In this document: positions 33,538-42,840 of the stretch, in pieces
Layout of the letters: every line of letters begins with the position of its first letter
Position numbering within the stretch: the stretch's first letter is position 1
Assembly: GCF_002556545.1 (NCBI RefSeq)
Contig: NZ_CP022685.1
Span: 1,426,001 to 1,490,000 of the forward strand
Reading direction: 5' to 3'
Source: Streptomyces formicae
Lineage (GTDB): Bacteria > Actinomycetota > Actinomycetes > Streptomycetales > Streptomycetaceae
Length of the DNA stretch: 64,000 nucleotides
The notes under the pieces: model-generated
Told to the model about the DNA's origin: nothing
Databases searched by the model: none
Seen by the model: only the letters and a program-made list of their open reading frames with translations
Position numbers and translations under genes: made by a program

Positions 33538-35421
33538 ATGGACTTCGACGCGGTGGGCTCACCCGCCCCGGCCGACCTCGCCTGGCTGAGGGGCGTCGAC
33601 GCCTACACGATGGGCGCCTATCCGCAGGCGGAGGAGGAGTTCCGCACGGCGGTGCGGATGGATCCCGGGATGGCCGACGGCTGGCTCGGGCTGCACGCGC
33701 TGCGCATCGACACGACGACGGCGCTCCTTCGGATGTTCCAGCACAGGGAACGCTTCGGGGAGCAGCGCGCCCGGCACACGCGGACCCTCAATTCCTGGTA
33801 CTGGCTGGGCTGGTGGGTCCAGCCCGTCCTGGAGAGCACCCGCGACCTGCTGCTCGCGCACGCCTCGCACTGGCTGGACGGACGCCACGTGCCCGAGCTC
33901 GACCGGGCGCTCGCCGGACTGCCGCCGGTCGACGCGGATCCGCAGGTGCGCTTCCTGCACGCCTGCCGGTCCTACCTGGTCAAGGACTGGGACCAGTTGG
34001 TGCGCCACACCGACTCGCTGATCGACGATCCGATGCTGGGCATCGAGGCCGGTCTCTTCGGCGGCATGGCCCGGGTACGCCTGGAGATGTACGGCCAGGC
34101 GGATCCGCTCCTGTCGGCCGCCCTGATGCGCTGCCGCAGCGAGCAGCCGCAGCGCAAGGAGCTGCGCTACTGGCTGGCCCGCGCGCACGAGGGCACCGGA
34201 CGCTCGGCTGCGGCCCTGCCGCTGTACCGCGCGGTGCACCGCGTCGACCCCGCCTTCATGGACACCTCCGCGCGGCTCGCGGCGATCGCCGAGGGCGACG
34301 GGTACGACGAGGCGGCCGACCTGGCCGCCGCGATCAGCCTGGCGGGGGCGGGACCCGACCTGCTCGAAGGGCCCGAGGGCATCGAGCCGCTGTTCGGCGC
34401 CGAGGGCCGGGACCTGAAGGTCACCGACCCCGAACCGCCGCCGGGCGGCGGGCCTCCCGGGCCTTCGGGTACCGACGCGGTCCGCGAGAAGGCGGTCATC
34501 CCGATCAAGGCGGGCACGCCCCAGCTGCCACCGGGGCCCACCGACCCCGCGCTCCTGGAGGCCGCGCTCGCCGAGCTGGAGCGCATGGTCGGCCTCGAAC
34601 CGGTCAAACGCCAGGTCAAGGCGCTCTCCGCGCAGTTGAACATGGCACGGCTGCGGGCGGCGCAGGGCCTGCCCGTCCAGCCGCCGAAACGACACTTCGT
34701 CTTCTCAGGACCCTCGGGCACCGGCAAGACCACCGTGGCCCGCATCCTCGGCCGGGTCTTCTACGCGCTCGGACTGCTCGGCGGCGACCACCTGGTGGAG
34801 GCGCAGCGCGCCGATCTGGTCGGCGAGTACCTGGGCCAGACCGCGGTGAAGGCCAACGAGCTGATCGACTCGGCGATCGGCGGCGTCCTCTTCGTCGACG
34901 AGGCGTACTCCCTGTCCAACTCGGGCTACGGCAAGGGCGACGCGTACGGCGACGAGGCCCTCCAGGTCCTCCTCAAACGCGCCGAGGACAACCGCGACCA
35001 CCTCGTGGTGATCCTGGCCGGTTACCCCGAGGGCATGGACCGGCTGCTCGCCGCCAACCCCGGACTCTCCTCGCGCTTCACGACCCGCGTGGACTTCCCC
35101 TCGTACCGCCCCTTGGAACTCACCTCCATCGGCGAGGTGCTGGCGGCCGACAACGGAGACGTGTGGGACGAGGAGGCACTCGAAGAGCTGCGGTCCATCA
35201 GCGGGCACGTCGTCGACCAGGCGTGGATCGACGAGCTCGGCAACGGCCGCTTCCTGCGCACGCTGTACGAGAAGAGCTGCGCCTACCGCGACCTGCGCCT
35301 GTCCGGCTATCCGGGCGCCCCCGACCGCGACGACCTGTCGACGCTGCGCCTGCCGGACCTGATGCAGGCGTACGGAGAGGTGCTCTCGGGGCGGGGACCG
35401 CAGAACCCGTCCGGCATCTGA
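33538..35421 (+). CDS. EccA-like AAA+ ATPase (CbxX/CfqX type)
   Basis: 627 residues. An N-terminal helical TPR-like half (about residues 1-290) is joined by a Pro/Gly-rich linker to a CbxX/EccA-type AAA+ domain. Walker A is GPSGTGKTT (residues 391-399), Walker B is VLFVDEAYSLS and the sensor segment is HLVVILAGYPEGMDRLL, with SSRFTTRVDFP downstream. This is the architecture of mycobacterial EccA of type VII secretion. No EsxA/B, EccB, EccC or EccD gene is in the window, so it is an orphan copy here. The ATG follows GGGGGA by five bases. Confidence 0.85.
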   Translation: MDFDAVGSPAPADLAWLRGVDAYTMGAYPQAEEEFRTAVRMDPGMADGWLGLHALRIDTTTALLRMFQHRERFGEQRARHTRTLNSWYWLGWWVQPVLESTRDLLLAHASHWLDGRHVPELDRALAGLPPVDADPQVRFLHACRSYLVKDWDQLVRHTDSLIDDPMLGIEAGLFGGMARVRLEMYGQADPLLSAALMRCRSEQPQRKELRYWLARAHEGTGRSAAALPLYRAVHRVDPAFMDTSARLAAIAEGDGYDEAADLAAAISLAGAGPDLLEGPEGIEPLFGAEGRDLKVTDPEPPPGGGPPGPSGTDAVREKAVIPIKAGTPQLPPGPTDPALLEAALAELERMVGLEPVKRQVKALSAQLNMARLRAAQGLPVQPPKRHFVFSGPSGTGKTTVARILGRVFYALGLLGGDHLVEAQRADLVGEYLGQTAVKANELIDSAIGGVLFVDEAYSLSNSGYGKGDAYGDEALQVLLKRAEDNRDHLVVILAGYPEGMDRLLAANPGLSSRFTTRVDFPSYRPLELTSIGEVLAADNGDVWDEEALEELRSISGHVVDQAWIDELGNGRFLRTLYEKSCAYRDLRLSGYPGAPDRDDLSTLRLPDLMQAYGEVLSGRGPQNPSGI

Positions 35422-35437
35422 GGACGGACGGGTTCTG
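35401..35437. terminator. Terminator overlapping the end of the EccA-like gene
   Basis: CAGAACCCGTCCG (35401-35413) and CGGACGGGTTCTG (35425-35437) form a perfect 13-bp stem. The left arm is coding sequence and the stop codon is in the loop. It also faces the convergent CNNM gene. Confidence 0.82.
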
Positions 35438-35456
35438 AGGGCACGCTCCAGCCGGT

Positions 35457-36551
35457 TCAGCCCACGAGGGCGCCGCCGCGTGCCTCCCGGGCCCCGGTGG
35501 CCCGTCGCTCCTGCGCCGTGCGGGGCACCGCGACCCGGTGCGCGGGGTCGCGGACCTCGCCGACCAGGAGTTCCAGGACGTCCTCCAGGGCGACCAGGCC
35601 GAGCACCTTGCCCGCGCCGTCGGCGACCTGCGCGAGATGCGTCGCGGCGCGGCGCATCACGGTCAGGGCGTCGTCCAGCGGGAGTTCGGCCCGCAGGGTC
35701 GTCATCGGGCGCCACACCTGCTGCGGCACGGCCCGGTCCGTCTCCTCCAGGTCGAGGACGTCCTTCACGTGGAGGTAGCCCATGAAGGCGCCGTTCTCCG
35801 CGCGGACCGGGAAGCGCGAGTAGCCGGTACGCCCCGTGAGTTCGACGACCTGGCCCGGGGTGACCGAGGGGCCCACGGTGATCAGGGAAGCGCCGTCGAG
35901 CAGGACGTCCGTCACCGGGCGCGAGCCCAGTTCGAGGGCGTCCTCGAGGCGCTCCTGCTCCTCGGGGTCGAGCAGGCCCGCCTGGCCCGAGTCCTCGACG
36001 AGGCGGTTCAGCTGCTCGCTGGTGAAGACCGCCTCGACCTCGTCCTTGGGCTCCACCCCGAAGACCTTGAGGACGACCTTGGCGCAGGCGCCGAGCGCCA
36101 CCGTCACCGGACGGCACAGACGCGCGAAGGCGACGAGCCCCGGGCTGAACCAGAGCGCGGTCTTCTCCGGCGCCGCCATCGCGAGGTTCTTCGGGACCAT
36201 CTCGCCGATGACGAGGTGGAGGAAGACGACGACGGCGAGCGCGATCACGTAGCCGAGCGGGTGGATCATGCCGTCGGGCAGGTGGACCGCCTCGAAGAGC
36301 GGCTCCAGGAGATGCGCGACGGTCGGCTCGGCGACCGCGCCGAGCGTCAACGAGCAGACGGTGATGCCGAACTGGGCGGCCGCCATCATCTGCGGCAGGT
36401 GTTCGAGGCCGTAGAGGACCTGGCGGGCCCGCTTGGAATCCAGCGGCTCGATCTGGCTGCGGCGTACGGAGACGAGCGCGAACTCGGCGCCCACGAAGAA
36501 GCCGTTGGCAAGCACGAGCAGGACGGCGAACAGGAGTTGCAGCAGGCTCAT
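35457..36551 (-). CDS. CNNM/CorC-family transporter protein (second copy)
   Basis: 364 residues. An N-terminal DUF21 membrane domain with three to four segments (LLQLLFAVLLVLANGFFVGA; AAQFGITVCSLTLGAV; YVIALAVVVFLHLVIGEMVP) is followed by a CBS pair (about residues 215-345, ending VLGLVALEDVLELLVGEVRD). The C-terminal CorC_HlyC domain is missing or very short. The family is linked to Mg2+/Co2+ efflux and is often labelled hemolysin. Its start overlaps the stop of the first copy (ATGA), so the two likely form a heteromer. Confidence 0.87.
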   Translation of the reverse strand: MSLLQLLFAVLLVLANGFFVGAEFALVSVRRSQIEPLDSKRARQVLYGLEHLPQMMAAAQFGITVCSLTLGAVAEPTVAHLLEPLFEAVHLPDGMIHPLGYVIALAVVVFLHLVIGEMVPKNLAMAAPEKTALWFSPGLVAFARLCRPVTVALGACAKVVLKVFGVEPKDEVEAVFTSEQLNRLVEDSGQAGLLDPEEQERLEDALELGSRPVTDVLLDGASLITVGPSVTPGQVVELTGRTGYSRFPVRAENGAFMGYLHVKDVLDLEETDRAVPQQVWRPMTTLRAELPLDDALTVMRRAATHLAQVADGAGKVLGLVALEDVLELLVGEVRDPAHRVAVPRTAQERRATGAREARGGALVG

Positions 36552-37891
36552 CGGACCGCCTCCGCGACGGACGTGCGGGCCGGGGTGTGCGAGGTGGCGA
36601 CGATCCTGACGCGCTCGGCGCGGTAGTGCCCCACCTGGCGCACCGCGAGCCGCAGGCCCGGGAGTTCGGCGCGGTCGCCGGGGGCGGGGATGCGGCCGAG
36701 CAGATCGGCGACGAGTCCGGCCACCGTCTCGTAGGGACCTTCGGGCACGTCGAGCCCGACGCGCCGCAGCGTGTCGACGCGGCAGCTGCCGTCGGCGTCC
36801 CAGGCGGCCCCGCCGTCCTCGGGCGGCGCGGGGCTGAGCTCGGGCGCGTCGTGCAGGTCGTGCTCGTCGCGGACCTCGCCGACGAGTTCCTCGACGATGT
36901 CCTCCAGGGTGACGACGCCCGCCGTGCCGCCGTACTCGTCGACGACGACCGCGATGGGCTGTTCGTTGCGCAGCCGCCCGAGCAGGGGCTGCACGGGCAG
37001 CGTCTGGGGGACGAGCAGCGGGGACTGCGCGATGCGGCTCACGGGCGTCCTGAGGCGCTCGTGGGCGGAGACCGCGAGGGCGTCCTTGAGGTGCACCATG
37101 CCGACGATCTCGTCGATCCGCTCGCGGTAGACGGGGAAGCGGGACAGGCCGGTGGCCCTGGTCAGGTTCACCACGTCCTCGGCGGTCGCCGACGACTGGA
37201 GGGCGCTGACCTTCACGCGCGGCGTCATGACGTGCTGCGCGGTCAGTTCGGCGAGCGAGAGGGTGCGGACGAAGAGGTCGGCGGTGTCCTGCTCCAGGGC
37301 GCCGGCCTGCGCCGAGTGCCGCGCCAGGGAGACGAGTTCACCGGGGGTGCGGGCGGACGCCAGCTCCTCGGCGGGCTCGACGCCCAGGGCGCGTACGAGA
37401 CGGTTGGCCACCGCGTTGAGCAGGGCGATCACCGGTCGGAAGAGCCGCGAGAAGGCGTGCTGCGGGCCCGCGACGAACCGCGCGACCTGCAACGGCCTGG
37501 ACACCGCCCAGTTCTTGGGCACCAGCTCGCCGATCACCATCTGCACGGCGGAGGCGAGGAGCATGCCGACCACCACGGCGACCCCGCCGACCGCGCCCCG
37601 GGGGACGCCGATCGCCGTGAACGGTCCCGCGAGCAGGCGTGCGAGGGCCGGTTCGGCGAGCATGCCGACGACGAGCGAGGTGATGGTGATGCCGAGTTGG
37701 GTGCCGGAGAGCTGGAAGGACAGCTCCTTGAGGGCACCGACGACCGTACGGGCCCGACGGTCGCCGTCGGCCGCGGCCTTCTCCGCGTCGGGCCGTTCCA
37801 CGGTGACGAGGCCGAACTCGGCCGCCACGAAGAAGCCGTTGGCGAGAATCAGCAGGAATGCCGCCCCGAGGAGCAGCAAGGGGACTGTCAT
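36548..37891 (-). CDS. CNNM/CorC-family transporter protein (first copy)
   Basis: 447 residues with full architecture: DUF21 (LLLGAAFLLILANGFFVAAE; SGTQLGITITSLVVGML; IGELVPKNWAVS), a CBS pair (VMTPRVKVSALQSSATAEDV; LPVQPLLGRLRNEQPIAVVV DEYGG in two parts) and the C-terminal CorC_HlyC domain (DGSCRVDTLRRVGL to GHYRAERVRIVATS). It probably takes part in divalent cation homeostasis. It is the first gene of a two-gene operon. Confidence 0.88.
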   Translation of the reverse strand: MTVPLLLLGAAFLLILANGFFVAAEFGLVTVERPDAEKAAADGDRRARTVVGALKELSFQLSGTQLGITITSLVVGMLAEPALARLLAGPFTAIGVPRGAVGGVAVVVGMLLASAVQMVIGELVPKNWAVSRPLQVARFVAGPQHAFSRLFRPVIALLNAVANRLVRALGVEPAEELASARTPGELVSLARHSAQAGALEQDTADLFVRTLSLAELTAQHVMTPRVKVSALQSSATAEDVVNLTRATGLSRFPVYRERIDEIVGMVHLKDALAVSAHERLRTPVSRIAQSPLLVPQTLPVQPLLGRLRNEQPIAVVVDEYGGTAGVVTLEDIVEELVGEVRDEHDLHDAPELSPAPPEDGGAAWDADGSCRVDTLRRVGLDVPEGPYETVAGLVADLLGRIPAPGDRAELPGLRLAVRQVGHYRAERVRIVATSHTPARTSVAEAVR

Positions 37892-38089
37892 GCCGCCGCC
37901 TCCCCGGTCGTGCCGGTCCCGGTATGTCGGGAGGGGGCGGCGCAGGTACTACAGGACGATCCGTCCATCGCCGGAGGGAGTCACTCCTCGGGTAGCAGGA
38001 GCCCCTGGGGTCCTGGCGGGCCCGGCAGGGGCGGGGCGGCACACCATGCGTGCCCCGCCACCAGATTAATCAAGACCGGGCGCGCGGCG

Positions 38090-38539
38090 TCAGTCCCCGC
38101 GAGGCGCCCGGGCGTCGACGAGGGCGCGCAGGGCGCGGGCGTCGCCGATGGCCTGCTGCCTGGCGATGCCGGGCTGGATGCCGAGGGCGGGCAGGCTGGT
38201 GCCGTCGCTGAGGTTCAGGAACACCCAGGGGTCGCCCGGGCGGAGGTTGACCTGCACGATCTCGGCCCAGGCCAGGCGTCGGCTGGTGGCGATGTTGACG
38301 ACGGTGACGCCGGAGTCGTCGGCGACCACCTTGGGCCTGCTGAGCAGCACGAGCACGCCGCAGAGCAGCGCGCCGGTGAAGACGAAGCTGGTCCGCTCCC
38401 CCGGGCTGAGGGTGGGCAGCAGGAAGGCGACGACCGTGAGGACCACGAACATCGCGGCGCCCGCGGTGAGCAGGACGGCCCGGGTCCGCGTCGGCCGGAA
38501 GGTGACGGGCAGGGCGGGCGGGGCGGAAGCGTCAGTCAT
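38090..38539 (-). CDS. PH-domain membrane protein
   Basis: 149 residues: two N-terminal membrane segments (AVLLTAGAAMFVVLTVVAFL; SFVFTGALLCGVLVLLS) and a bacterial PH-like domain (VVADDSGVTVVNIATSRRLA, WAEIVQVNLRPGDPWVFLNL). It lies 20 bp after hisG and is the last gene of the rib-his operon. Its link to histidine synthesis is unknown; the same order occurs in other Streptomyces as I recall. Confidence 0.82.
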   Translation of the reverse strand: MTDASAPPALPVTFRPTRTRAVLLTAGAAMFVVLTVVAFLLPTLSPGERTSFVFTGALLCGVLVLLSRPKVVADDSGVTVVNIATSRRLAWAEIVQVNLRPGDPWVFLNLSDGTSLPALGIQPGIARQQAIGDARALRALVDARAPRGD

Positions 38540-38559
38540 GGCGGGGGTCTCCTGCCGGG

Positions 38560-39408
38560 TCAGAGGCGGCAGGCGTGGATGGCGGTGGTCAGGATGGCCC
38601 GCGCGCCGATGGCGTACAGGTCGTCCATGATCCGCTGGGCCTCCTTGGCGGGCACCATGGAGCGGACGGCCACCCAGCCCTCGTTGTGCAGCGGGGAGAT
38701 GGTCGGCGACTCCAGGCCCGGGGTGAGGGCGACGGCCTGCTCCAGGTGCTCGGCGCGGCAGTCGTAGTCCATCATCACGTACGACCTGGCGACCAGGACG
38801 CCCTGGAGGCGGCGCAGGAACTGCTGCACCTTGGGGTCGTCCGCGTCGGCGCCCGCGCCCCGGATGACGACCGCCTCGGACTTCATGATCGGCTCGCCGA
38901 ACACCTCCAGGCCCGCGTTCCGCAGCGAGGTGCCGGTCTCCACGACGTCCGCGATGACCTGGGCGACGCCCAGCTCGATGGCGGTCTCGACGGCGCCGTC
39001 CAGGTGGACGACGGAGGCGTCGATCCCGCTGTTCGCGAGGTGCTTGGCGACGATTCCCTCGTACGAGGTGGCGACGGTCTTGCCCGCCAGGTCCTCGATG
39101 CCGTTCGCGGTGCCGGGCTTGGCGGCGAAGCGGAAGGTGGAGCGGGCGAAGCCGAGCGGCAGGATGACCTCGGCGTCGGCGCCGGAGTCGATCAGGAGGT
39201 CCTGTCCGGTGATGCCGATGTCGAGCTTGCCCGCCGACACGTAGATCGCGATGTCCTTGGGGCGCAGGTAGAAGAACTCGACCTCGTTGTCCGGGTCGAC
39301 CAGGACGAGTTCCTTGGACTCCTTGCGCTGCTGGTATCCGGCCTCATGGAGCATCGCCGACGCAGGTCCGGACAGTGAACCCTTGTTGGGGACGGCGATG
39401 CGCAGCAT
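38560..39408 (-). CDS. hisG: ATP phosphoribosyltransferase (long form)
   Basis: 282 residues, long HisG that needs no HisZ. It catalyses the first step of histidine synthesis (ATP + PRPP to phosphoribosyl-ATP). Visible parts are LRIAVPNKGSLSGPASAMLH, the PRPP/anion-binding region with VHLDGAVETAIELGVAQVIADVV split over the junction, and the C-terminal regulatory ACT-like domain (EHLEQAVALTPGLESPTISP), the site of histidine inhibition. It follows hisE by 54 bp. Confidence 0.95.
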   Translation of the reverse strand: MLRIAVPNKGSLSGPASAMLHEAGYQQRKESKELVLVDPDNEVEFFYLRPKDIAIYVSAGKLDIGITGQDLLIDSGADAEVILPLGFARSTFRFAAKPGTANGIEDLAGKTVATSYEGIVAKHLANSGIDASVVHLDGAVETAIELGVAQVIADVVETGTSLRNAGLEVFGEPIMKSEAVVIRGAGADADDPKVQQFLRRLQGVLVARSYVMMDYDCRAEHLEQAVALTPGLESPTISPLHNEGWVAVRSMVPAKEAQRIMDDLYAIGARAILTTAIHACRL

Positions 39409-39462
39409 GAGGTCGGATTCCTTTGCGTGATGGGTGAGTTGGGCGAGCCGGTGGTGCGGGGC

Positions 39463-39735
39463 TCAGAGGTGGGCGTACACGTCGTCGAGGGAGATGCCGC
39501 GGGCGATCATCATCACCTGGATGTGGTAGAGGAGCTGCGAGATCTCCTCGGCGGCGGCTTCCTTGCCCTCGTGCTCGGCGGCCATCCACACTTCGGCGGC
39601 CTCCTCGACGACCTTCTTGCCGATGGCATGGACGCCCTTGTCGACCAGCTCGGCGGTGCGGGAGGTCGCGGGGTCGCCGTTGACGGCCTTGTGCTGGAGC
39701 TCGGCGAAGAGCTCCTCGAAAGTCTTCTTGGACAT
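39463..39735 (-). CDS. hisE: Phosphoribosyl-ATP pyrophosphatase
   Basis: 90 residues, a single MazG-like all-alpha domain. It cleaves phosphoribosyl-ATP to PR-AMP, the second step of histidine synthesis. Motifs are [27 protein letters not shown] (metal-binding EExxE) and [23 protein letters not shown] shortly upstream of the ATG could be the -10 of an extra hisE-hisG promoter. Encoded between ribH and hisG. Confidence 0.94.
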   Translation of the reverse strand: MSKKTFEELFAELQHKAVNGDPATSRTAELVDKGVHAIGKKVVEEAAEVWMAAEHEGKEAAAEEISQLLYHIQVMMIARGISLDDVYAHL

Positions 39736-39770
39736 GATGCCGTTCACTCTACGCGGCTGACCGGCGCCGC

Positions 39771-40256
39771 TCAGCGCCAGGGTTCGGAGACGGTGCGCAG
39801 CGTGGTCGCGGTGGCCACGGCCGCGGTGACCGCTTCGTGCCCCTTGTCCTCGCGGGATCCCTCGATGCCCGCGCGGTCCAGGGCCTGCTCCTCGGTGTCG
39901 CAGGTCAGCACGCCGAAGCCGATCGGCACTCCGGTGTCCACGGAGACCTGGGTGAGGCCCTGGGTGACGCCCTGGCACACGTACTCGAAGTGCGGTGTGC
40001 CGCCGCGGATGACGACGCCGAGCGCGACGATCGCGTCGTAGCCGCGTCCCGCGAGGACCTTGGCGACGACCGGCAGCTCGAAGCTGCCCGGCACGCGCAG
40101 GACCGTCGGCTCGCTGATGCCGAGCTCGTGCAGGGCGCGCAGGGCGCCGTCCACCAGGCCGTCCATGACCTTCTCGTGCCACTGCGCGGCGATCACCGCG
40201 ACCCGCAGGTCGCCGCAGTTCTTCACGCTCAGTTCGGGTGCACCCTTGCCGCTCAC
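39771..40256 (-). CDS. ribH: 6,7-dimethyl-8-ribityllumazine synthase
   Basis: 161 residues. It condenses 5-amino-6-ribitylaminouracil with 3,4-dihydroxy-2-butanone 4-phosphate. It shows [40 protein letters not shown] and [20 protein letters not shown], containing the conserved active-site His. The GTG start at 40256 has CAGGAG in place; the longer frame is not supported. Confidence 0.95.
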   Translation of the reverse strand: MSGKGAPELSVKNCGDLRVAVIAAQWHEKVMDGLVDGALRALHELGISEPTVLRVPGSFELPVVAKVLAGRGYDAIVALGVVIRGGTPHFEYVCQGVTQGLTQVSVDTGVPIGFGVLTCDTEEQALDRAGIEGSREDKGHEAVTAAVATATTLRTVSEPWR

Positions 40257-40288
40257 GCGCTTCTCCTGGTCGCTCTCGTAGGGAGTTG

Positions 40289-41578
40289 TTACTGGTTTCC
40301 GCAGGCCGAGGCACCGGGGGTGTCCAGCCACGGCAGGTCGTGACCCATGCGGTCCCGCTTGGTGCGCAGGTAGCGCAGGTTGTGCTCACCGGCCTTGACG
40401 GGCATGGGCTCGCGCCCGGTGACCTTCAGGCCGTGCCGCAGGACCGCGGCGGTCTTGTCGGGGTTGTTGGTCATCAGCCGGACGCTGCGTACGCCGAGGT
40501 CGTCGAGGATCCGGGCGCCCGCGCCGTAGTCCCTGGAGTCGGCGGGCAGGCCGAGCTCCAGGTTGGCGTCCAGGGTGTCGCTGCCGCGCTCCTGGAGCTC
40601 GTAGGCGCGCAGCTTGGAGAGCAGGCCGATGCCGCGCCCCTCGTGGCCGCGCAGATAGACGACGACGCCGCGGCCCTCCTCGGTGACGCGCCGCATGGAC
40701 GCCTCCAGCTGCGGGCCGCAGTCGCAGCGCAGCGAGTGGAAGATGTCGCCGGTGAGGCACTCGGAGTGCAGCCGGGCCAGGACGTCGTCGCCCTCGCCGA
40801 TGTCGCCGTGCACGAGGGCGACGTGCTCGACGCCGTCGACGGTGGAGCGGTAGCCGTACGCCGTGAAGTCGCCGAAGGCGGTGGGGAGACGGACCTCGGC
40901 CTCGCGGCGGACGGTCGGCTCCGAGGAGCGGCGGTAGGCGATCAGGTCCTCGATGGAGATGATCGTCAGGCCGTGCTTGCGGGCGAAGGGGACCAGCTCG
41001 GGAAGGCGCAGCATCTTCCCGTCCTCGCCCGCGATCTCCACGATGGCCCCGGCGGGGCGAAGACCGGCGAGCCTGGCGAGGTCGACGGCGGCCTCGGTGT
41101 GGCCGTTGCGCACGAGCACGCCGCCGGGCCTGGCACGCAGCGGGAAGATGTGCCCCGGGCGCACGAAGTCGTCCGCCGCGGCCTCGCCGCCCGCCAGGAG
41201 GCGGAGCGTGGTGGCGCGGTCGGCGGCGGAGATACCGGTGCTGACGCCGTGGGCCGCCGAGGCGTCGACGGAGACGGTGAAGGCCGTGCTCATCGACTCG
41301 GTGTTGTGCTCGACCATCTGCGGCAGGCGGAGCCGGTCGAGCTCGTCGGCCTCCATGGGCGCGCAGATCAGGCCCCGGCACTCGCTCATCATGAAGGCGA
41401 CGATCTCGGGGGTCGCCTTCTCCGCGGCGATGACGAGGTCGCCCTCGTTCTCGCGGTCCTCGTCGTCGACGACCACGACGGGTCGGCCCGCCGCGATGTC
41501 GCGGACGGCCTGCTCGACGGGGTCGAGGGAGAGGTCTTCGGCGTTGTCCGTGCTGTACCAGACCGGTGCCACACTCAT
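40289..41578 (-). CDS. ribBA: Bifunctional DHBP synthase / GTP cyclohydrolase II
   Basis: 429 residues. The N-terminal DHBP synthase domain has [20 protein letters not shown] and [12 protein letters not shown]. The C-terminal GTP cyclohydrolase II domain has zinc cysteines in [20 protein letters not shown] and the motif [11 protein letters not shown]. It feeds both branches of riboflavin synthesis. The ATG at 41578 overlaps the stop of ribM (ATGA). Confidence 0.95.
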   Translation of the reverse strand: MSVAPVWYSTDNAEDLSLDPVEQAVRDIAAGRPVVVVDDEDRENEGDLVIAAEKATPEIVAFMMSECRGLICAPMEADELDRLRLPQMVEHNTESMSTAFTVSVDASAAHGVSTGISAADRATTLRLLAGGEAAADDFVRPGHIFPLRARPGGVLVRNGHTEAAVDLARLAGLRPAGAIVEIAGEDGKMLRLPELVPFARKHGLTIISIEDLIAYRRSSEPTVRREAEVRLPTAFGDFTAYGYRSTVDGVEHVALVHGDIGEGDDVLARLHSECLTGDIFHSLRCDCGPQLEASMRRVTEEGRGVVVYLRGHEGRGIGLLSKLRAYELQERGSDTLDANLELGLPADSRDYGAGARILDDLGVRSVRLMTNNPDKTAAVLRHGLKVTGREPMPVKAGEHNLRYLRTKRDRMGHDLPWLDTPGASACGNQ

Positions 41579-42222
41579 GCCGGGGCTCCTTCCATGACGG
41601 GCTGAGAGGCCGCCGCGCGGGAGCGCAGCCACCAGTCGCGCATGCCCCACAGGACGAGGGCGAGGTAGACGACGTAGACCAGGCCGGAGAAGGCCAGGCC
41701 GCTGCTGAAGGCGAGCGGCACGCCGACCACGTCGACGAGCAGCCAGGCGAACCAGAATTCGACGAGCCCGCGGGCCTGGGCGACCATCGCGGCGAGCGTG
41801 CCGACGAAGATGTAGGCGTCCGGCCAGGGGTTCCAGGACAGGTCGGGGACGGCGCTGAACAGGGCGCCGACGGCGAGCGTGCCGACCGCGGTGCCCGCGA
41901 GCAGGACGCCCCGCTCCTTCCAGGTGGCGAAGCGGATGGCGATGGAGCCGTCCTGCGCCTGCTGCCTGCCGCGCGTCCACTGCCGCCAGCCCCACAGCGC
42001 GACGCCGATGACGAGGAGCTGCTTGCCGACGCCGCCGGAGAGCTGCGCGGAGGCGTACGCGGCGACGAGGATGACGCCGGAGAGGAACTGGGCGGGCCAG
42101 GTCCAGATCGAGCGCCGCCAGCCGAGCGCGAGGGCGACGAGGCCGACGGTGTTACCGATCATGTCGGACCACAGGATGTGCTGGTCGAAGGCCGTGAAGG
42201 CTTCGGAGTTGAGCCAGTTCAC
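41575..42222 (-). CDS. ribM: RibM/PnuC-type riboflavin transporter
   Basis: 215 residues with about seven hydrophobic segments in the PnuC layout ([56 protein letters not shown] and the C-terminal [20 protein letters not shown]). Location inside an FMN-riboswitch operon identifies it as the RibM (PnuX) riboflavin uptake facilitator known from Streptomyces davaonensis and Corynebacterium, not a nicotinamide riboside carrier. It overlaps both neighbours by four bases. Confidence 0.88.
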   Translation of the reverse strand: MNWLNSEAFTAFDQHILWSDMIGNTVGLVALALGWRRSIWTWPAQFLSGVILVAAYASAQLSGGVGKQLLVIGVALWGWRQWTRGRQQAQDGSIAIRFATWKERGVLLAGTAVGTLAVGALFSAVPDLSWNPWPDAYIFVGTLAAMVAQARGLVEFWFAWLLVDVVGVPLAFSSGLAFSGLVYVVYLALVLWGMRDWWLRSRAAASQPVMEGAPA

Positions 42223-42839
42223 TGGGTGGTCTCCCGTTCCGGGACCTGGGCGCGGTCGCCGAGGAGGCGCTCCACGTACTTGGCGATGATGTCGACCTCG
42301 AGGTTGACCGGGTCGCCGGGCTGCTTGATGCCGAGCGTGGTCAGCGCGAGGGTCGTGGGGATCAGGCTGATGGTGAAGTGGTCGGGGCCCGCGTCGACCA
42401 CGGTGAGGCTGACGCCGTCGACCGTGATGGAGCCCTTCTCCACGACGTAGCGGGAGAGGTCGGCGGGGAGCGAGACCTTGACGATCTCCCAGTTCTCGGA
42501 CGGCTTGCGCTCGACGATCTCGCCGGTGCCGTCGACGTGGCCCTGCACGATGTGGCCGCCCAGGCGCGCGCCGACCGAGGTGGGGCGCTCCAGGTTGACG
42601 CGGGAGCCGACGGTGAGCGCGCCGAGGCTGGAGCGGTTCAGGGTCTCGGCCATCACGTCGGCGGTGAACTCGTCGCCCTCGTGCTCCACGACGGTCAGAC
42701 AGACGCCGTTGACGGCGATGGAGTCGCCGTGTTTCGCCCCCTCGGTCACCACGGGGCCGCGCAGACGGAAGCGGGAGGCGTCGGGGAGGTTCTCGACGGC
42801 GGTGATCTCGCCCAGCTCTTCGACGATTCCGGTGAACAC
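42219..42839 (-). CDS. ribE: Riboflavin synthase alpha subunit
   Basis: 206 residues, two homologous lumazine-binding barrels. Repeat 1 opens MFTGIVEELGEITAVENLPD with GDSIAVNGVCLTVV; repeat 2 has HIVQGHVDGTGEIVERKPSE and GSITVDGVSLTVVD. It dismutates two dimethylribityllumazines to riboflavin. The GTG start lies one base after the ribD stop. Confidence 0.95.
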   Translation of the reverse strand: MFTGIVEELGEITAVENLPDASRFRLRGPVVTEGAKHGDSIAVNGVCLTVVEHEGDEFTADVMAETLNRSSLGALTVGSRVNLERPTSVGARLGGHIVQGHVDGTGEIVERKPSENWEIVKVSLPADLSRYVVEKGSITVDGVSLTVVDAGPDHFTISLIPTTLALTTLGIKQPGDPVNLEVDIIAKYVERLLGDRAQVPERETTQ

Positions 42840-42840
42840 G

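Noticed and set aside
41575..42222. Nicotinamide riboside transporter PnuC
   Set aside because: The gene is within an FMN-riboswitch rib operon with four-base overlaps, which fits RibM.
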